This document shows, piece after piece, positions 10,907 through 23,300 of a stretch of 64,000 nt of DNA; within the stretch, counting starts at the first letter, position 1, and each line of letters starts with the position of its first letter. This DNA is from Plicaturopsis crispa FD-325 SS-3 (taxonomy: Eukaryota; Basidiomycota; Agaricomycetes; Amylocorticiales; Amylocorticiaceae), in contig KN832569.1 of NCBI GenBank assembly GCA_000827205.1, positions 570,647 to 634,646 of the forward strand, written 5' to 3'. The notes beneath the pieces are model-generated. The model made no database searches, was not told where the DNA came from, and saw only the letters and a program-made list of their open reading frames with translations. Position numbers and translations under genes: made by a program.

Positions 10907-13900
10907 TCAGAATTCATATCCATCAGGGATATCGTCGTCGTCGTCAGTGTCCTCACTCTCGGAGTCGGACACCTCGATTTCTTCTAGAGGATCATTAACA
11001 GTGGGCATCGCGGATCGAGGAGTTTTACTGGGAGGAGCACTGTAATCTTGCTCTAGAGGGGGATCGATTGCATCCATTTCGGAGGGAAATCCTACGGGAT
11101 TGTGATGTCCAACCCCAAGGCCAAGGTAGCGCATCATCATGTCCCGGTCAACAAATCTAAGGTTCATTAGTAGTTGAAGAGCATGGCATATGGTTAACGA
11201 CACTTACCTATCAATGTAATAGTTGGTCCAGTCACCATGAGCCGAGTCTCGTGCGAGAAGGGATTCTCCAAGCAGGTCCTTAGTCCGTCCGAGAGCGAAC
11301 GCGGGTATCAGATGGCACGCCCGTAGCACTTCAGCAGGATCTAAAAATCCGAACGCCCCCGAGACATCATCCTCTGGAACATAGCCAACACGATCCAGCC
11401 GCTGGGCGGAAGGACCACCGGCCCACTCCAGATCACGACCGAACCATCGGACCCACAGGAATTCCATCCTCCTCGGCTTGAGGTCTTCACGATAGAGAAT
11501 ATTGGCATGGAATATACCGAGCACACGCGCATACCAAAAGGGATGCGGTGGTTGTCCCTCGTCATCGCGGTCTTCGTTTGAAAGTACGATGACATTTCGC
11601 CGGTCCCTACTGGGATTTATCGTGTCTTGATCCCGCCGAAGATCGTAGGTCGTGTAGTTGAACGTGGCTGTCGCATGCCGGTGAATGCAGTCGGACTGAA
11701 AATGAATTTGTGAGAGTTCTTCCGGCTGAAACTGCGGCTCGTCTCCAACAGATACGTGGCCTTGTAGACGAGCCAGGAGATGTGATTTAAGCCGTGGTAG
11801 AAAGTCCTGTTATGCTTATTTAGCATACAAAAGTTGATACTATAGCTTCACAGACCTTCGACGCGGCATCCGTACGATGCTCTTGTACCCAGTCACCCAA
11901 ATATATGCGTTCTCCAACACCTGCAGCTATTCGGTGATGCCGCGCCATATCCTCCAAATTGCCAACGTCTTCGACGTCTGTTTTGAAGGCGGGGGGTGGC
12001 GAAGATGCGGCAGCTAGTTCTTCGGCCATACGATCATGCACCGTCTCGTTCACATCTAATTTGACGAGCTGCGGTACTACATGCTTCTTGCTGCCACGGC
12101 CATGACGCTTCTTTACAACGCGGTGCTCGAGCTCGCCCTAAAATATATATTGTAAGCCAAAACAACTCAGCGCTGCGATATGGTACCGCTCACGATCTGG
12201 GTGTTGTACGAGTCGGTGGTCCCAAAGAATCGAATCTGGGTCCCGTAGTCTCCGAGAAAATGAAGCTTCGCGGTTTGAAGGTTGAACGTACGCTGTCGCT
12301 TCCCCATGGGAGCGTTCGTGGATGCTGCCTGCCCGTTCGAGTTTTCTGTAGCCTTTTGTTGCCTTCGGCGCTCTGCACGGCCACGCGAAGCGTATTCGGC
12401 GTCTGTCTCGACAGTGTCGAACGCTGGACACGTCACGTCCGCGAAATGCCGTATGGCTTGACCGAACGCAACCGTCACCTTGTCGAGAACCTTCAGTGAC
12501 GAATCTGTATGCATGCGCAGTTTTGCGAGGGAATGCCAATATGTTGCGAGATACAGCAGGTCCGCCACCGACTCATCGTGCGGTGAGGGTAGGAGCCCCT
12601 CGAAGCATGGGATGCAGCACTGCGACCATCAGTTCTGCGCGTTAGCAAATGCAAGCCATCCGGAGAACATGCTGGATACATACCTGCAGGATATCTTCAA
12701 AATCTCTCGCAGCAAGCTTCTTCATGTCTGCTACATTGTGCGCAAAACGGCGTATAGTAGACCTCCCGAAGGTAGGAACTTGTCGGAAACTACGCATGAT
12801 GTTAGTACCTAGATTATTATGTTGAGTGTCGTTGTCTGCGGCCTCACCGTTCGTTGAATAATAAGACCGTGTTGCGCCCTAGCGAGTGGAGGATTCGCAC
12901 AAGGTGCGTCAACAAGGCTTTCCAGACGCCTAGCTCGAACTCGTGCATGAGATCGACTACGAGCATTAAGAAGAGGTCGAACCGAAAACTGGAAAGCCTT
13001 TCAGAAAATGCATTCTATATCTATGTCAGTCAATGGTGCGGATAAATCATCAAGATGCCCCACTTACCACGGTCGGAACAAGCGATTCCGCTTTGAGCAG
13101 ATCATCTACATGGTCACTGTTGACGACGTAACCGTCCTTGTAGATTTTCTGACGTGCAGCGGAGACCTTGCTTCTACGCGCGTCGTCGTCGTGCCGTGCC
13201 ATATCAATTCGGATGGCAGCGTCTGCGCTTGTCGCGAGGCCGGGGATTTGGTCTTTACGAATTTTGCAGCGAGGACATGGGCATCCACCCATGTCACGAA
13301 TAGACGCGATGAGTACTCTACGAGATACAGATAAAATTAGCTAATTAATCAAAGAAAGAACTCTGCGCTCACTTCTCGGGATAGTCAGCAGAATACGTGA
13401 ATATCCTCAAGTATACCCGCCGTAGAATACCATCGGCACACCGCAGGACGATGCCGTGCCGATAAGCCTCGAGGAATTCGCCGTCAAGAAGGAGGGTCCA
13501 TATTGCGTGGAAGAGTTCGCGGCGGCAGTGGGCCAGTAGTGGATCGGTTGGATTGATTCCGTGCCTGCGCAGCCAATCGTCGAATTCGTCCGGTAGCTGT
13601 GCTCATGTGTCAAATCCTAGCTATTAAAGACCTTACAAATTGAACATACCGTTTCGACAAACGCTACATGATGAGCCGCTCTCGATGACGGCTTGCAGCG
13701 GGTATACTTCGACTGGTTTGCGAAGTAGCCATACACTGGCCATAGCTTCGACTGCCCAAATTGTGCGACATGTGTCGCATCTGACCAGAACATGAACCCC
13801 GCGATAACGCGCGGAAGCTCACAGTTCGGCTCTGGCGGGGAACGCAGGAGCTCCCTCTCAGCCTTTCGGAACGCCTCGGAAGCATACATCTCACCAAAGA

Positions 13901-15307
13901 CCTGCTCGGGCAGAGCGGCAGGATCAGGGGGCTGCCAGTGTTCCGTATACGAGTGCCAATGAAAATATTTCGAGGCAGGGTCTTCTTCAATGACTGATCT
14001 GAGGATATGGACGAGCGAGCGATGGTGAACGTTGGGCACACGGAATCTGTGGACGGGCGTCTTGTCCGCATCGGGGTCAACTTCGTCGTGACGGCGCGCC
14101 GACTGGGCAGCATTGGCTTGCTTCCTTTTCGTAGCTTTCGTAGCCTTTATCCCTGTCGGAACTTCGATGACGACCGTGTCCGTACGCCAGCCGTTCCCTC
14201 CCCACGGTGACTGGATGTCCGTGGCAATTTGCTCGTCGATTCGGTCGAAATTGACACCACGGAGATCGCGAGAATCGAACCTGGGATCCAGCATCACATC
14301 TACGAGGGCTTTCCTCTCCCCTTTCGTCTTTTTGTCGCTACCTTTCCGATACCAGTAGCCGAACAGAAACGAAGAGATGTTCGGATAAGGGAAGATGATG
14401 TCGGCGATGGCGCGTTTTTGAGTGACTTTGGTGTGCGGCGAGTCGGAGTCTGCCACACGGACTTCGAATGGGAGGTCCATGTCAGGAATGCATGTAGGGC
14501 GTAGCTGGTACTCCCTTGACAGGCCAAAGGAATTCGCTGTAGTCCGAATCTTCTCGCTGACCCGCAGTACAACCCTGCGCACGGCCGGTGCAGTCTCGTG
14601 TACGGCGGGTTCGAGTGCGCCAGGCCCCTCTGGCAAGGCATCGACGAGCGCCGCCCTCGCTTTCTGTGTTGGTCGACGCACTCGTTTATTGGGCTCCGGT
14701 AGCGGCGCGTTTTCGACGTCATCTCGAGTCATTTCGGATCCAGTGGAGGAGGTGCGAGGCGGTGAAGGGATCTGCGCATCGTCCATAGAGATGTCCTGTA
14801 GCGAAGATATCATATAAGAGCGCCGAAATAATACCTTTCGGATAATGTACATACCTGGCCATCAAGCTGAAACATATCATCGAATGGGCTGTCCTCGCGG
14901 TGTGACGAGGCACGATAACGACTTGACTGTATTGCAATTGGTCGACAGATCAGCTACTGGTACTTGGGTCACCGCTGTTGGAGAATACACACCTGTCTAA
15001 TCTCGAGAGAATTGTCATCGTCGAAGCGACGCTGATCATGGCTGCTCGTGGAGGCGCTCCCTGGGCCTGCGCGAGATGACTGTGGAATGTCATGACTCCT
15101 CGCACCCACGCTCGACCCGGAGGCGGCGGAGTCCAGCCGTCGTCGTTTCAGGATTTTCGCAGGGTTGATGCGACCGAGTCTCCGTAGCTGTCTGCTGAGA
15201 CTGAACGACTTGCGTGCGTTCTCAGCAATACCTTCGCAAGTTTTCGTGTGACGAGACAGGTGGGACTCTTGAGCGTAGACCTTGTTGCATCCATCGCAAA
15301 CGGGCAT
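10907..15307 (-). CDS. Plavaka-type transposase
   Basis: The protein begins with a C2H2 finger (MPVCDGCNKVYAQESHLSRH, then TKTCE), followed by a basic linker and an acidic/Ser-Pro stretch. The central exon (14790-13650) holds KYFHWHSYTEHWQPPDP and IAGFMFWSDATHVAQFG; the Asp in SDATH is a likely RNase H-fold catalytic residue. Next come GGCPCPRCKIRKDQIPG, the hallmark VVDLMHEFELGVWKALLTHL (about 12990-12920), LHFLGDYGTQIRFFGTTDSY, GELEHRVVKKRHGRG and FLWVRWFGRD. It ends in an acidic tail. This series matches basidiomycete Plavaka transposases (RNase H-fold, related to the KDZ group). Every exon I checked is open and splices in frame, so the gene appears complete, at well over 1,000 residues. 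Host function is not implied; it would move its own element. Confidence 0.88.
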
Positions 15308-15480
15308 ACCGTGACTTGAGCTAGCCTGAGTGCGATGTCAGCGAGAATAGCATCGCCTCAACGAGAATTTTTTTGCGGGAGGCAGCGAAGTCGCAAGAGG
15401 GACGATGAGGAGCTCGGTTTGATGTTGACGTGCGGATGGATGTGGGAGTTTAGGGGGGACGTAATTTTACTCAACAGTAC
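10907..15480 (-). mobile_element. Plavaka-type DNA transposon (ends not resolved)
   Basis: The interval covers the transposase gene and its immediate 5' region. I compared the flanks (8.2-9.0 kb and 10.6-10.9 kb against 15.3-16.0 kb) by eye and found no convincing terminal inverted repeat or target-site duplication, so the true borders are unknown. The transposase appears intact, which suggests a recent arrival or a copy still under selection. The neighbouring DUF6698-like gene could be cargo or simply a bystander. Confidence 0.55.
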
Positions 15481-16485
15481 GCGCCATTAGGCTCGGACCT
15501 CGGACTTGCGACAGCGAGGCGCAGCGCCCTCATAACCAGCTTTCAGATAATCCAGTTGGCTCGGAATCGAGTTGGAATTTTGAGAATTGGATCGTAATCG
15601 AACTACAAGTCGCCGGAACATTGTACGCAGATCAGGAGCAGTTCAAAGTATTTCTGTGTAATTAAAACCGCGTGTAATATACACGTGTGCATTCCTCATC
15701 TGACAATCGCTCGCATTCGGTTATCATCGGCGAAAGTTTTTCCTGATGCACGTATACGGACTTTACCCTGTTTCCTTCCGCTTTCGAGTTCGTTTAGCAC
15801 TGCGCTGGGAAGTAAGTACATATTAGTTCTCGTACTCAACTAAGAACTTACACTTCACATACATGAGTCCGATTCAGTACTAGTCGTTTCCTAGACGTCA
15901 GGCTGGGATCCCCGACTGAGGTACGTCGCTACTCCGATATTTACCCTTGTGCTGCTCACCCATGCTTAGAGGATATCCAGCGTCTTCCCCGCTTACGGGG
16001 CCACTATCATAGTGGCTCCCTAAATCTGCGTCACAGATTGTTTAGCCGCATTTGTGGTGGGCGGTTGTGGCGCCGCTCCAGGCTTCATGATGCCTTCCCG
16101 CACCTCTTGCTAGGCAGATATGCACCGGGAAGCGTGTCCAGCGGTGCGTCAGGCTTACAAATTCTCCGCTATGTCTGGCCCGTTGATAAACGGGAGACGT
16201 CGTTTTCTTTCTCCACAGACATTCTGACTTGATGCAGCAAAGCGCCTAGAATAGATGTGTACATACTTAAAGGATGGAGTGGACATTTTATGAACAAGCA
16301 AATATGTCCACTTCGTCCTATATCAAAACCGTCAATTCCGCCAGTGCCAAGAGAGGCATCATCCTGACGGCACTGGAGGGTGTCCTGACCGGTGCACAAC
16401 AAGTATTGGTCCAGTCCAAGTGGACGTTGTTTCAAAGTTTCGGTACGCCACTGGATTTTTCATCCGACCAGTCGTTAATCCTACG
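15308..16485. other. 1.2-kb intergenic stretch with a hairpin
   Basis: This stretch separates the start of the transposase gene from the methyltransferase gene, which point away from each other, so both promoters must lie here. A near-perfect inverted repeat lies at 15997-16020. An alternative upstream frame with an ATG at 16274 ends before the conserved methyltransferase sequence and is not needed. No other gene is evident. Confidence 0.5.
15997..16020. repeat. Short hairpin-forming inverted repeat
   Basis: Arms GGGGCCACTAT and ATAGTGGCTCCC are separated by a single base, giving an 11-12 bp stem with one bulge. It lies about 690 bp upstream of the transposase start and 470 bp upstream of the methyltransferase start. 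It could be an element end, a regulator site or chance. Confidence 0.45.
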
Positions 16486-18616
16486 ATGCTCCACACTTCT
16501 TCAGCCAAATCTACTGTCCTCGGTCTTCTGAAAAACATATCTCGAGGACACCTTATCATTGACTCCCTGGACGAAACGTTCGAATTCGGACAGCCACACG
16601 TCCTGACTATTGACGGGGTGTCACGGGAGCTTCTAGCCCGAATTAAAGTGCTCGACGAGGGGTTTTGGGTCCGACTATTTCTTGCCGCCGATTTGGGATT
16701 TGCTGGTAGGATATCCGTTTGTTCGATGGACTCGTCGAATATATGCTGATTGCTTCTCCAGATGCATTCATGCTTGAGGAAATCACCGTGGATAATCTCG
16801 GCAACGTATTTAAAGTAGGCCGACAGTGACATGGTTTTTACGCTTTTCTGACCCGTTGTTAGATATTCATTCTGAATCGCAAATCGATCTCGGAAATGAG
16901 TACTGTCGTTTCGCTATTCGTGCGCACGTTAAGCTATATGTGAGCTTTTGCGTATCTTATCATGATCCAAAGGCGCTGAATACATAACAGTGCAAATTTA
17001 CGGTTCTCCAATGGAGTTTCTGCAAGCCAAAGCAATATATCGTTCGTAGTCTGTGTTCAGCATGATCTACCGCGTCATATAAACTTACTGGTCTACACCG
17101 GAGGGCTCATTATGATTTATCGAACGACCTTTTTGCGGGGTTTCTCTCCCGGGACATGACGTATAAAATTATTATCTCCAAACTGACGACCGCTGATATT
17201 ATTTGCACGCGCATCCAGGTATAGTTGCGCCATATTTGACGAGGAAGCCAAAGGGTCTTATGGAGACCTCATCGAGGCTCGACCTATCGCACCCCCGCGT
17301 ACGCATTACAGCGCGCCCAGATCTATCCCTGCCGACGACTTGGAGAGAGGTCAGCTAGCCAAGCTGCGTCTCGTAGCTGAGAGAGCACGGATCCAAAAGG
17401 GATCTCGTGTACTGGATGTAGGGTGCGTGTATCCGGTGATATTCTATCAGTCGCCGTTGATCTTGAATGGTACTTGTTCTGAATAGATGCGGATGGGGTA
17501 GCTTTGCTATACTGGTGAGCCATTCCCCCATATATTGACATTCCGTATACACCTTCCAATAATTGGTGTGCAGGCTGCAGGCACATACGGCGCGACTGTG
17601 GAGGCAATCACTATTTCCGTGGAACAAAAAGCAGCTGCAGACGAGAATATTCGTGCAGCTGGTTTATCGCATGCCATAAATGTATACGTTATGGATTACC
17701 GCAATTTGCCGCCGTCGTTCTACCATGCATTTGATGCTGTAGTATCGATTGGTGTCATGGAGCATGGTGAGTGCGAACTTCGATGATCTGATCAAGTGAC
17801 GTTTGTTCATGCGCTGTTGTGCTCGCTTCTGGCAGTGGGTGTCGAATTCATGGATGAATGGTTCAGGAAGATGGCCTGGGCAATGAAGCCAGAGGATTCG
17901 TTCAAAGTCTTCACCGTGTCGACTATCCCGGATACACGATGGTCCTCATATGTAACGTGCGCATAACATACTTACACTTACAGACCACAGCTGATATCCA
18001 CGTTCAACAGCGAGGTAGACTTTATTCGAAAATACATATATCCGTAAGTCTAGAGTGGTGCTGTTCAACTTCTATTAGTCCGACGGTGCTCATTCATTCT
18101 CTGTTGGCAGGGGCGCACAGCTGTCATCCGTGAAGACGTTGGCGAATGCTATTACCTCGGCCGGATTGAACATTGAATCTATCGAAAATATTGGCCCGCG
18201 TGCGTTTCCTATCCCTCTTGATCAGTCCAAGCCCCGCTTCCCTTCAATGCTGACCACTTTTCGGCGCAGACTATGCCCGAACTCTACGAGAGTGGGGCTA
18301 TAGGTTTGAGAACAACTTCGAGACCCACATTCGACCCGCGCTCACCAAGCAATACCCTGACCTCTCCGATGCCGACATAGAGATTTTCCGGTGGAAGTGG
18401 ATATGTAAGCTTGCAGCCATCTGAGTAGCCATGAATGACTCTTTGAGGATCCAATCGTTATTTTTTGCGGGTTAGACTACTTCGCGTACTGCGAAGCCGG
18501 ATTCACAATGCGCAGCATATCCGACCATGTCTTTACCACAACAAGAGAGGTACGCATTACTGCGCTCTTGGCCGTACACATCTAATGACTCTCAACAGGC
18601 GAACTTGCGAATTTGA
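16486..18616 (+). CDS. Cyclopropane-fatty-acid-synthase-like SAM methyltransferase
   Basis: The product is an S-adenosylmethionine-dependent enzyme of the CFA synthase family, which adds a methylene or methyl group to unsaturated acyl chains of membrane lipids. The N-terminal part reads STVLGLLKNISRGHLIIDSL, EFGQPHVLTIDG and VLDEGFWVRLFLAADLGFAD. After a short linker come HYDLSNDLFAGFLSRDMT and YSCAIFDEEAKG, a block specific to this family. The SAM-binding motif I is VLDVGCGWGSFAI (near 17400-17515), followed by VSIGVMEHVGVEFMDEWF. The last exons carry SSYLISTFNSEVDFIRKYIY, HYARTLREWGYRFENNF and FRWKWIYYFAYCEAGF. It ends REANLRI. About ten short introns splice in frame and no break was seen. 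The start is uncertain: the ATG at 16486 is used here, and an in-frame ATG at 16420 would add 22 residues. Confidence 0.85.
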
Positions 18617-18990
18617 TGTTGAAGTCGATGTAGTCAATATCTCATCTTTTCTCCTTTTACCGTCACATAGAATCGGCGGGGAATTCATACTTGCCATCGC
18701 TCTGCTTCTGTTCTGTGACTGCAATGTCATTTGATGTAGTCGCTCCAGCAGCTGTCCTTGGGCTCGCACTGAACCTTCCTGCGCATGATTATCTCCTCGA
18801 ATTTACGAAAGCACTGCGGACAGAATACAGCCGACCGTGGTGTACGGTATGTTGTAAGTGCAAGACATCGTCAATTCATCGCCAGACATCGTAAACTACG
18901 AGTCCAAGGGATACACTAATCGTCCAAACAATGACGCGAGTCCAAGTCAGAAAATGGGCAAGTAAGTGGGTATATGCCATGCGATCAGCT

Positions 18991-19677
18991 CTACGCTTGG
19001 TCGAGCCCCTCCGCGCACAGACCGCACCCAACGCACTCCAAACATGCTACACATAACGAAAGTCAGCAGTGCGTTTCGAATCAAGCGACGTCGTAGCAGC
19101 ATAGACATACCGAGGCCTCCACAGCATGCGCACAAGTAGCACGGGCAGCACAGCGGATTTTCGAAAGAGCCTGGTAAGCAGTCGCGAGGGGTGAGTACAC
19201 GAACATACATAAGGGCGCGGATACATACCTCGACAGCACCACGCGCTGAGCATGACCCCGAATATGACCACCAGCAGGAGGCCGACGAAGACGATGATTA
19301 AGTAGTCTGTCCACCCACGATGAATTAGTACATGCTCGTATCTTGGCAGGACACCTAGACGCACATTTCTTGTCGACCAGCGTGTTCCCGCTGCCGCTCG
19401 TGTTTTCTGCCCTCTTCCCCATGCCGAGCCCGAGCGCGTCGCCCGCGTCGGACATGCAGGCGACAAACAGGACTGCGCAGAGCGCGAGCACACTGAGGAG
19501 TGCGGGGAGGAGAACGCGCCGCAGACGCGATGCCTTGCGGCACGCATGCGACTCGTGGTCGTGGTCATGGGCGCAATATTGTGAGCCAACCTCGGGGGAT
19601 TTCTCGAGCGGCCGGTAGGGGTACATAGTGTGAGATGTCGGCTGAACCGACATTGGTTTCGTCGCAGGTACGGTCAT
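18991..19677 (-). CDS. Small two-TM protein with a cysteine-rich tail
   Basis: Four exons (19677-19365, 19306-19229, 19170-19111, 19046-18991) give a 168-residue protein. It starts MTVPATKPMSVQPTSHTMYP and has a histidine/acid cluster CAHDHDHESHAC. Two hydrophobic segments follow: VLLPALLSVLALCAVLFVAC and YLIIVFVGLLLVVIFGVMLS. Between them is a polar Ser/Gly loop with MGKRAENTSGSGN. The C-terminal 31 residues hold ten cysteines: LCCPCYLCACCGGL, then ACLECVGCGLCAEGL, ending DQA. I do not recognise a named family. The layout suggests a small membrane protein with a tail that could be palmitoylated or bind metal; this is inference. Three 22-bp direct repeats stand just upstream. The gene lies downstream of NIK1 on the same strand. 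Confidence 0.75.
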
Positions 19678-19697
19678 GGTGTGCCAGTGGGGCGCTG

Positions 19698-19763
19698 CTG
19701 GTGCGGATGGTCGTTAAAACTAGTGCGGGTGCTCGTTAACACTGGTGGCAGACGGTCGTTAAG
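19698..19763. repeat. Three 22-bp direct repeats in a promoter
   Basis: Three back-to-back 22-bp units, at 19698-19719, 19720-19741 and 19742-19763, share the pattern CTRGTG..., ending in CGTTAA. They lie 21-86 bp upstream of the ATG of the cysteine-rich-tail membrane protein. They are followed at 19767 by the palindrome TTAGTACTAA. The phasing of 22 bp is about two helix turns, which would place repeated sites on one face of the DNA. A regulatory role is inferred from position only. Confidence 0.6.
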
Positions 19764-20394
19764 TACTTAGTACTAATAGTAGAAGAAAAGGGACAAGTAG
19801 AAATACAATGCCAAGTGAGCTACACACCATTTTATACATGGTGTAGCTATAGCCGGCGACCGGCCAAGCCTATAGTACTGCGCATGGCGCCGAAGCAGCA
19901 AGCTCAACAAAGTCGGGCTCGAAGGTTGAAGGCAGTACATGCTTGTGCTGTGCAGCCTGCTTCCGCGGTGGGCAATGCCCAGAATTTGTCCAGGGTGCCG
20001 GGCATTGCAACTGCGGGATGGGAAAGACGAAGAGCCATGCCGTATGCACGGACTTGCCACGCTGGGGGACCAGGATGAAAACAAAAAATTGGCATTGATA
20101 CAGGTCTTGTATGTATTATGGAACACGTCGAGCCAAATTGTAACACTGCCGAGACTGCCGGGACTGCGAGAGACAGAAAGAGTACGAGGAGAGAGAGATC
20201 GAGAGAAAGAAAAGAAACAAACTAGGCAGGAACAGGACTAAAGTGAGAGAGCAGTCCGCGCGCGCCAATATGTAATAGCATAGAAAGCCGAGACTAACAT
20301 AAACGGGGGGCGTGAAGGTATCCAGGCGGTGGTGGTGGTACAAGAGAACGAGTCCGGGACGGGGAGAGAGAGTCGGTATGACAGAAACAAGGGT

Positions 20395-23300
20395 CTATAA
20401 GAGGTGCGGCCGGAGCCCGGTGGCCTTGCGTACGGCTGCGGCGTAGTGCACGGGTGCGGACCGTTCGCGCTCGGTTGCGGCCTTGCTGATCGAGTTCATG
20501 AGATCCTGGCGTCGTAGGGGCTCTAGAAGGGGGGTCAGTATACCGCTGCAGCAGGTAACTCCACGAACGTACTTGTGATATGGTCGTCCTGGACAGGCAA
20601 AACGTTAATACGGTGAAATAGACAAAGAAAAGTGAAGGACGCACCATTCCAGCTGCAAGGCACCGCTCTCTGTCACCAATCACTGTGGAGATGTTAGCAC
20701 TGGTAGGAGGCTATAGACAACATCGAACGCACTAGCGTGGGCAGTAAGGGCAATGATAGGTGTCCGAGGTAGCATCAGCTCCTCCTCGTACTCGCGTATC
20801 ACATGTGTCGCCTCCATGCCGCCCATGAGCGGCATCGAAACATCCATCTACACAGAATATCAGCACATAGCCGGAGGGCGACCAACACCAAGAGATCCTC
20901 ACAAGAATAACATCGAACGGCCGACGCTCATGGACACGCATTTTAAACATGTCCACGGCGGTGCTTCCGTTGTCCGCAATCTCCGTCGTGTGGCCGTACT
21001 TCTCCAGGATCTTGACCGCGAGCTTCTGGTTGACGATGTTGTCCTCTGCGAGCAGGATGTCGTACACGATGTTCGCAGACTCGGGCGCGGGCGTGACGGC
21101 GTTCGACTCCAGCGCGATGATGATCGCCGACGCGAGGTCCTCCGCGGTCACGGGCGTCGTGAGCTGCGAGCTAATGCTGTTGTCCAGGCACCATTTGACT
21201 AGAGCAGATAGAGTGATTAGCTTGTCCTAGCACGACCTCCAGCACCGAGGGGTGGTCCTTACGACTTAATTCAGACTTACGGTTCAACCGCGATAAGGGG
21301 TAGACGTCGGGCGCCCCGGTCGCAAGCAGAACGATCGGTATGTACCGCAGGTGCTCCATTTCGCGCAGGCGCTCGGTCTGAGATGATCGGTCTTGTCAGG
21401 GGTTGCTCGTTCATTTCTAAAGCAGATGAAGTACTCACAGCACGTAGCGAGTCCACGATGACGGCATCGAAATGCGGGCAACCTTCTTTCTGCGATACCT
21501 CCGAGATGTCATGCACCGTGACGGAGGACAGTCCAAGCTCGTCCAAGCGATCGACAACGCCGGTGACATCTCCGAAAGTATCAACGAACAATATGAGGCG
21601 CTGGCCAAAGGGCTGCAATTTCGCGAGCGTCATAGGAAGAGAGCTTTGGCTGATTTGCGAGGCGATGGTGAAGTAGAACTTGCTGCCCTGCTGGATGACA
21701 CTCTCGACCCACATATTCCCTTGCATGAGCGAAACCAGGCGTTTCGAAATCGACAAACCGAGGCCTGTGCCACCGTACTCCTATTGACCGTGGTAAGATG
21801 TGAGAATACGCGTCAGTGCATGAAGTCGGTGGATACGTACCCTAGTTGTCGATCCATCGGCCTGGCAGAAAGTGTCGAAAATGAGGTTCAGTTTGTCCTG
21901 CGCAATACCAATACCGGTATCTTTGACACAGAACTCCAGCGTAACGGTCTCGTCGTCGCGCGCTAGCAGTCTTGTGCTGAGCGCGACCTGGCCATTGCGA
22001 TGAGGCCCCTGCGGTGTGAACTTGATCGCATTGCCGACCAAGTTGGTGATAACTTGGCGCAGGCGCAGCGAGTCACCGATGAGCTGATCCGGAATCTCGG
22101 GGTCGACGTCATAGGTGAGATCGAGGTTGTTTTGCGAGGCGCGGACGACGAGGGTCTTGAGAATTCCGAAGACAGTCTGGCGAAGGGAGTAGGTGACCGC
22201 TTCCATGGTCATGCGACCGGCTTCGACTGTAAGGCGCCCGTGTATGAGCGGAAGACTCAAATTTAAGAGGAGATGATGAGGACTGACTCTTCGAGATATC
22301 CAGAATGTCGTCGATGATGAGAAGCAAAGAGCGAGCCAAAGAGTGCACAAGCAGCAGACTCTCGCGCTGCGCCCGGTCGAGTTCACTGTCAAGGGTCAAC
22401 TCGGTCATGCCGATAATTCCATTCATTGGCGTCCTAGTCATGGATGTAAATATTTTCTGATCTTCGAAGGAGGACGAGAGGCTCACCTGATCTCGTGCGA
22501 CATGTTGGCTAAGAATTCAGACTTGCTGCGATTGGCAAGCTCAGCGGCTTCTCTGGCAGCAGTGTTCTTCTGTATACTATCCCGCAGGTTGAATACCATT
22601 TGATTGATTTGTGTCTTCAGGGAATCCATCTCGCCGCTCGCTTCGACCGTAATGAACCGCGTGAAGTCGCCGTCCATAGCCGCTGCGGAGATTTGCGCAA
22701 AGCCACGCACTTGCGTCGTCAGGTTACCAGCCATGGTGTTTACGGACACACTGAGCGCGCCCACTACTCAGCAACGGAAGGGGTGCGAGCGATGAAGGGG
22801 GTACGCACGTAATTTCCTGCCAGATTCCTTGGACGTTTCCGACTTCGGCTTGGACTCCCAATTTTCCTTCAGTTCCGACTTCACGTGCGACCTTCTTCAC
22901 CTCGGCAGCGAAGATGGCGAGCTGGTCAATCATGTCGTTGATAGTGTTGACAAGATTCAACATTTCTCCAGAGACTTGAACACCCATGATCTTCTGCGTC
23001 AGGTCTCCACGAGCCACGGCAGTCTGAGTTGGGATATCAGTTAGACGAGCGTTCAAATGTGAAAGCGATTCTGCGTACCGTTGCAACGGCGATCGTGCGC
23101 ACTTGTAGGGTTAACTAGGAGAATCGCTGAGTTAGTACGTTGACACAGTAAGGAATATCTACCTACGTTGTTAGCCATGACGTTGACATTGTCTGTGAGG
23201 TCCTTCCAGGTGCCACCAACGTTCGTGACTCTCGCTTGTCCACCCAGACGTCCTTCAGTTCCGACCTCCTTTGCGACTCGAGTGACCTCATCAGCGAAAA

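Noticed and set aside
18726-18894. Short plus ORF (MSFDVVAPAAVLGLALNLPA and on) after the methyltransferase
   Set aside because: It reads somewhat like protein but is short, has no partner exon and ends before the next gene. It may be a remnant.
20160-20230. GA-rich tract after NIK1
   Set aside because: Simple purine-rich 3' UTR sequence. It has no repeat unit regular enough to call a microsatellite or array.
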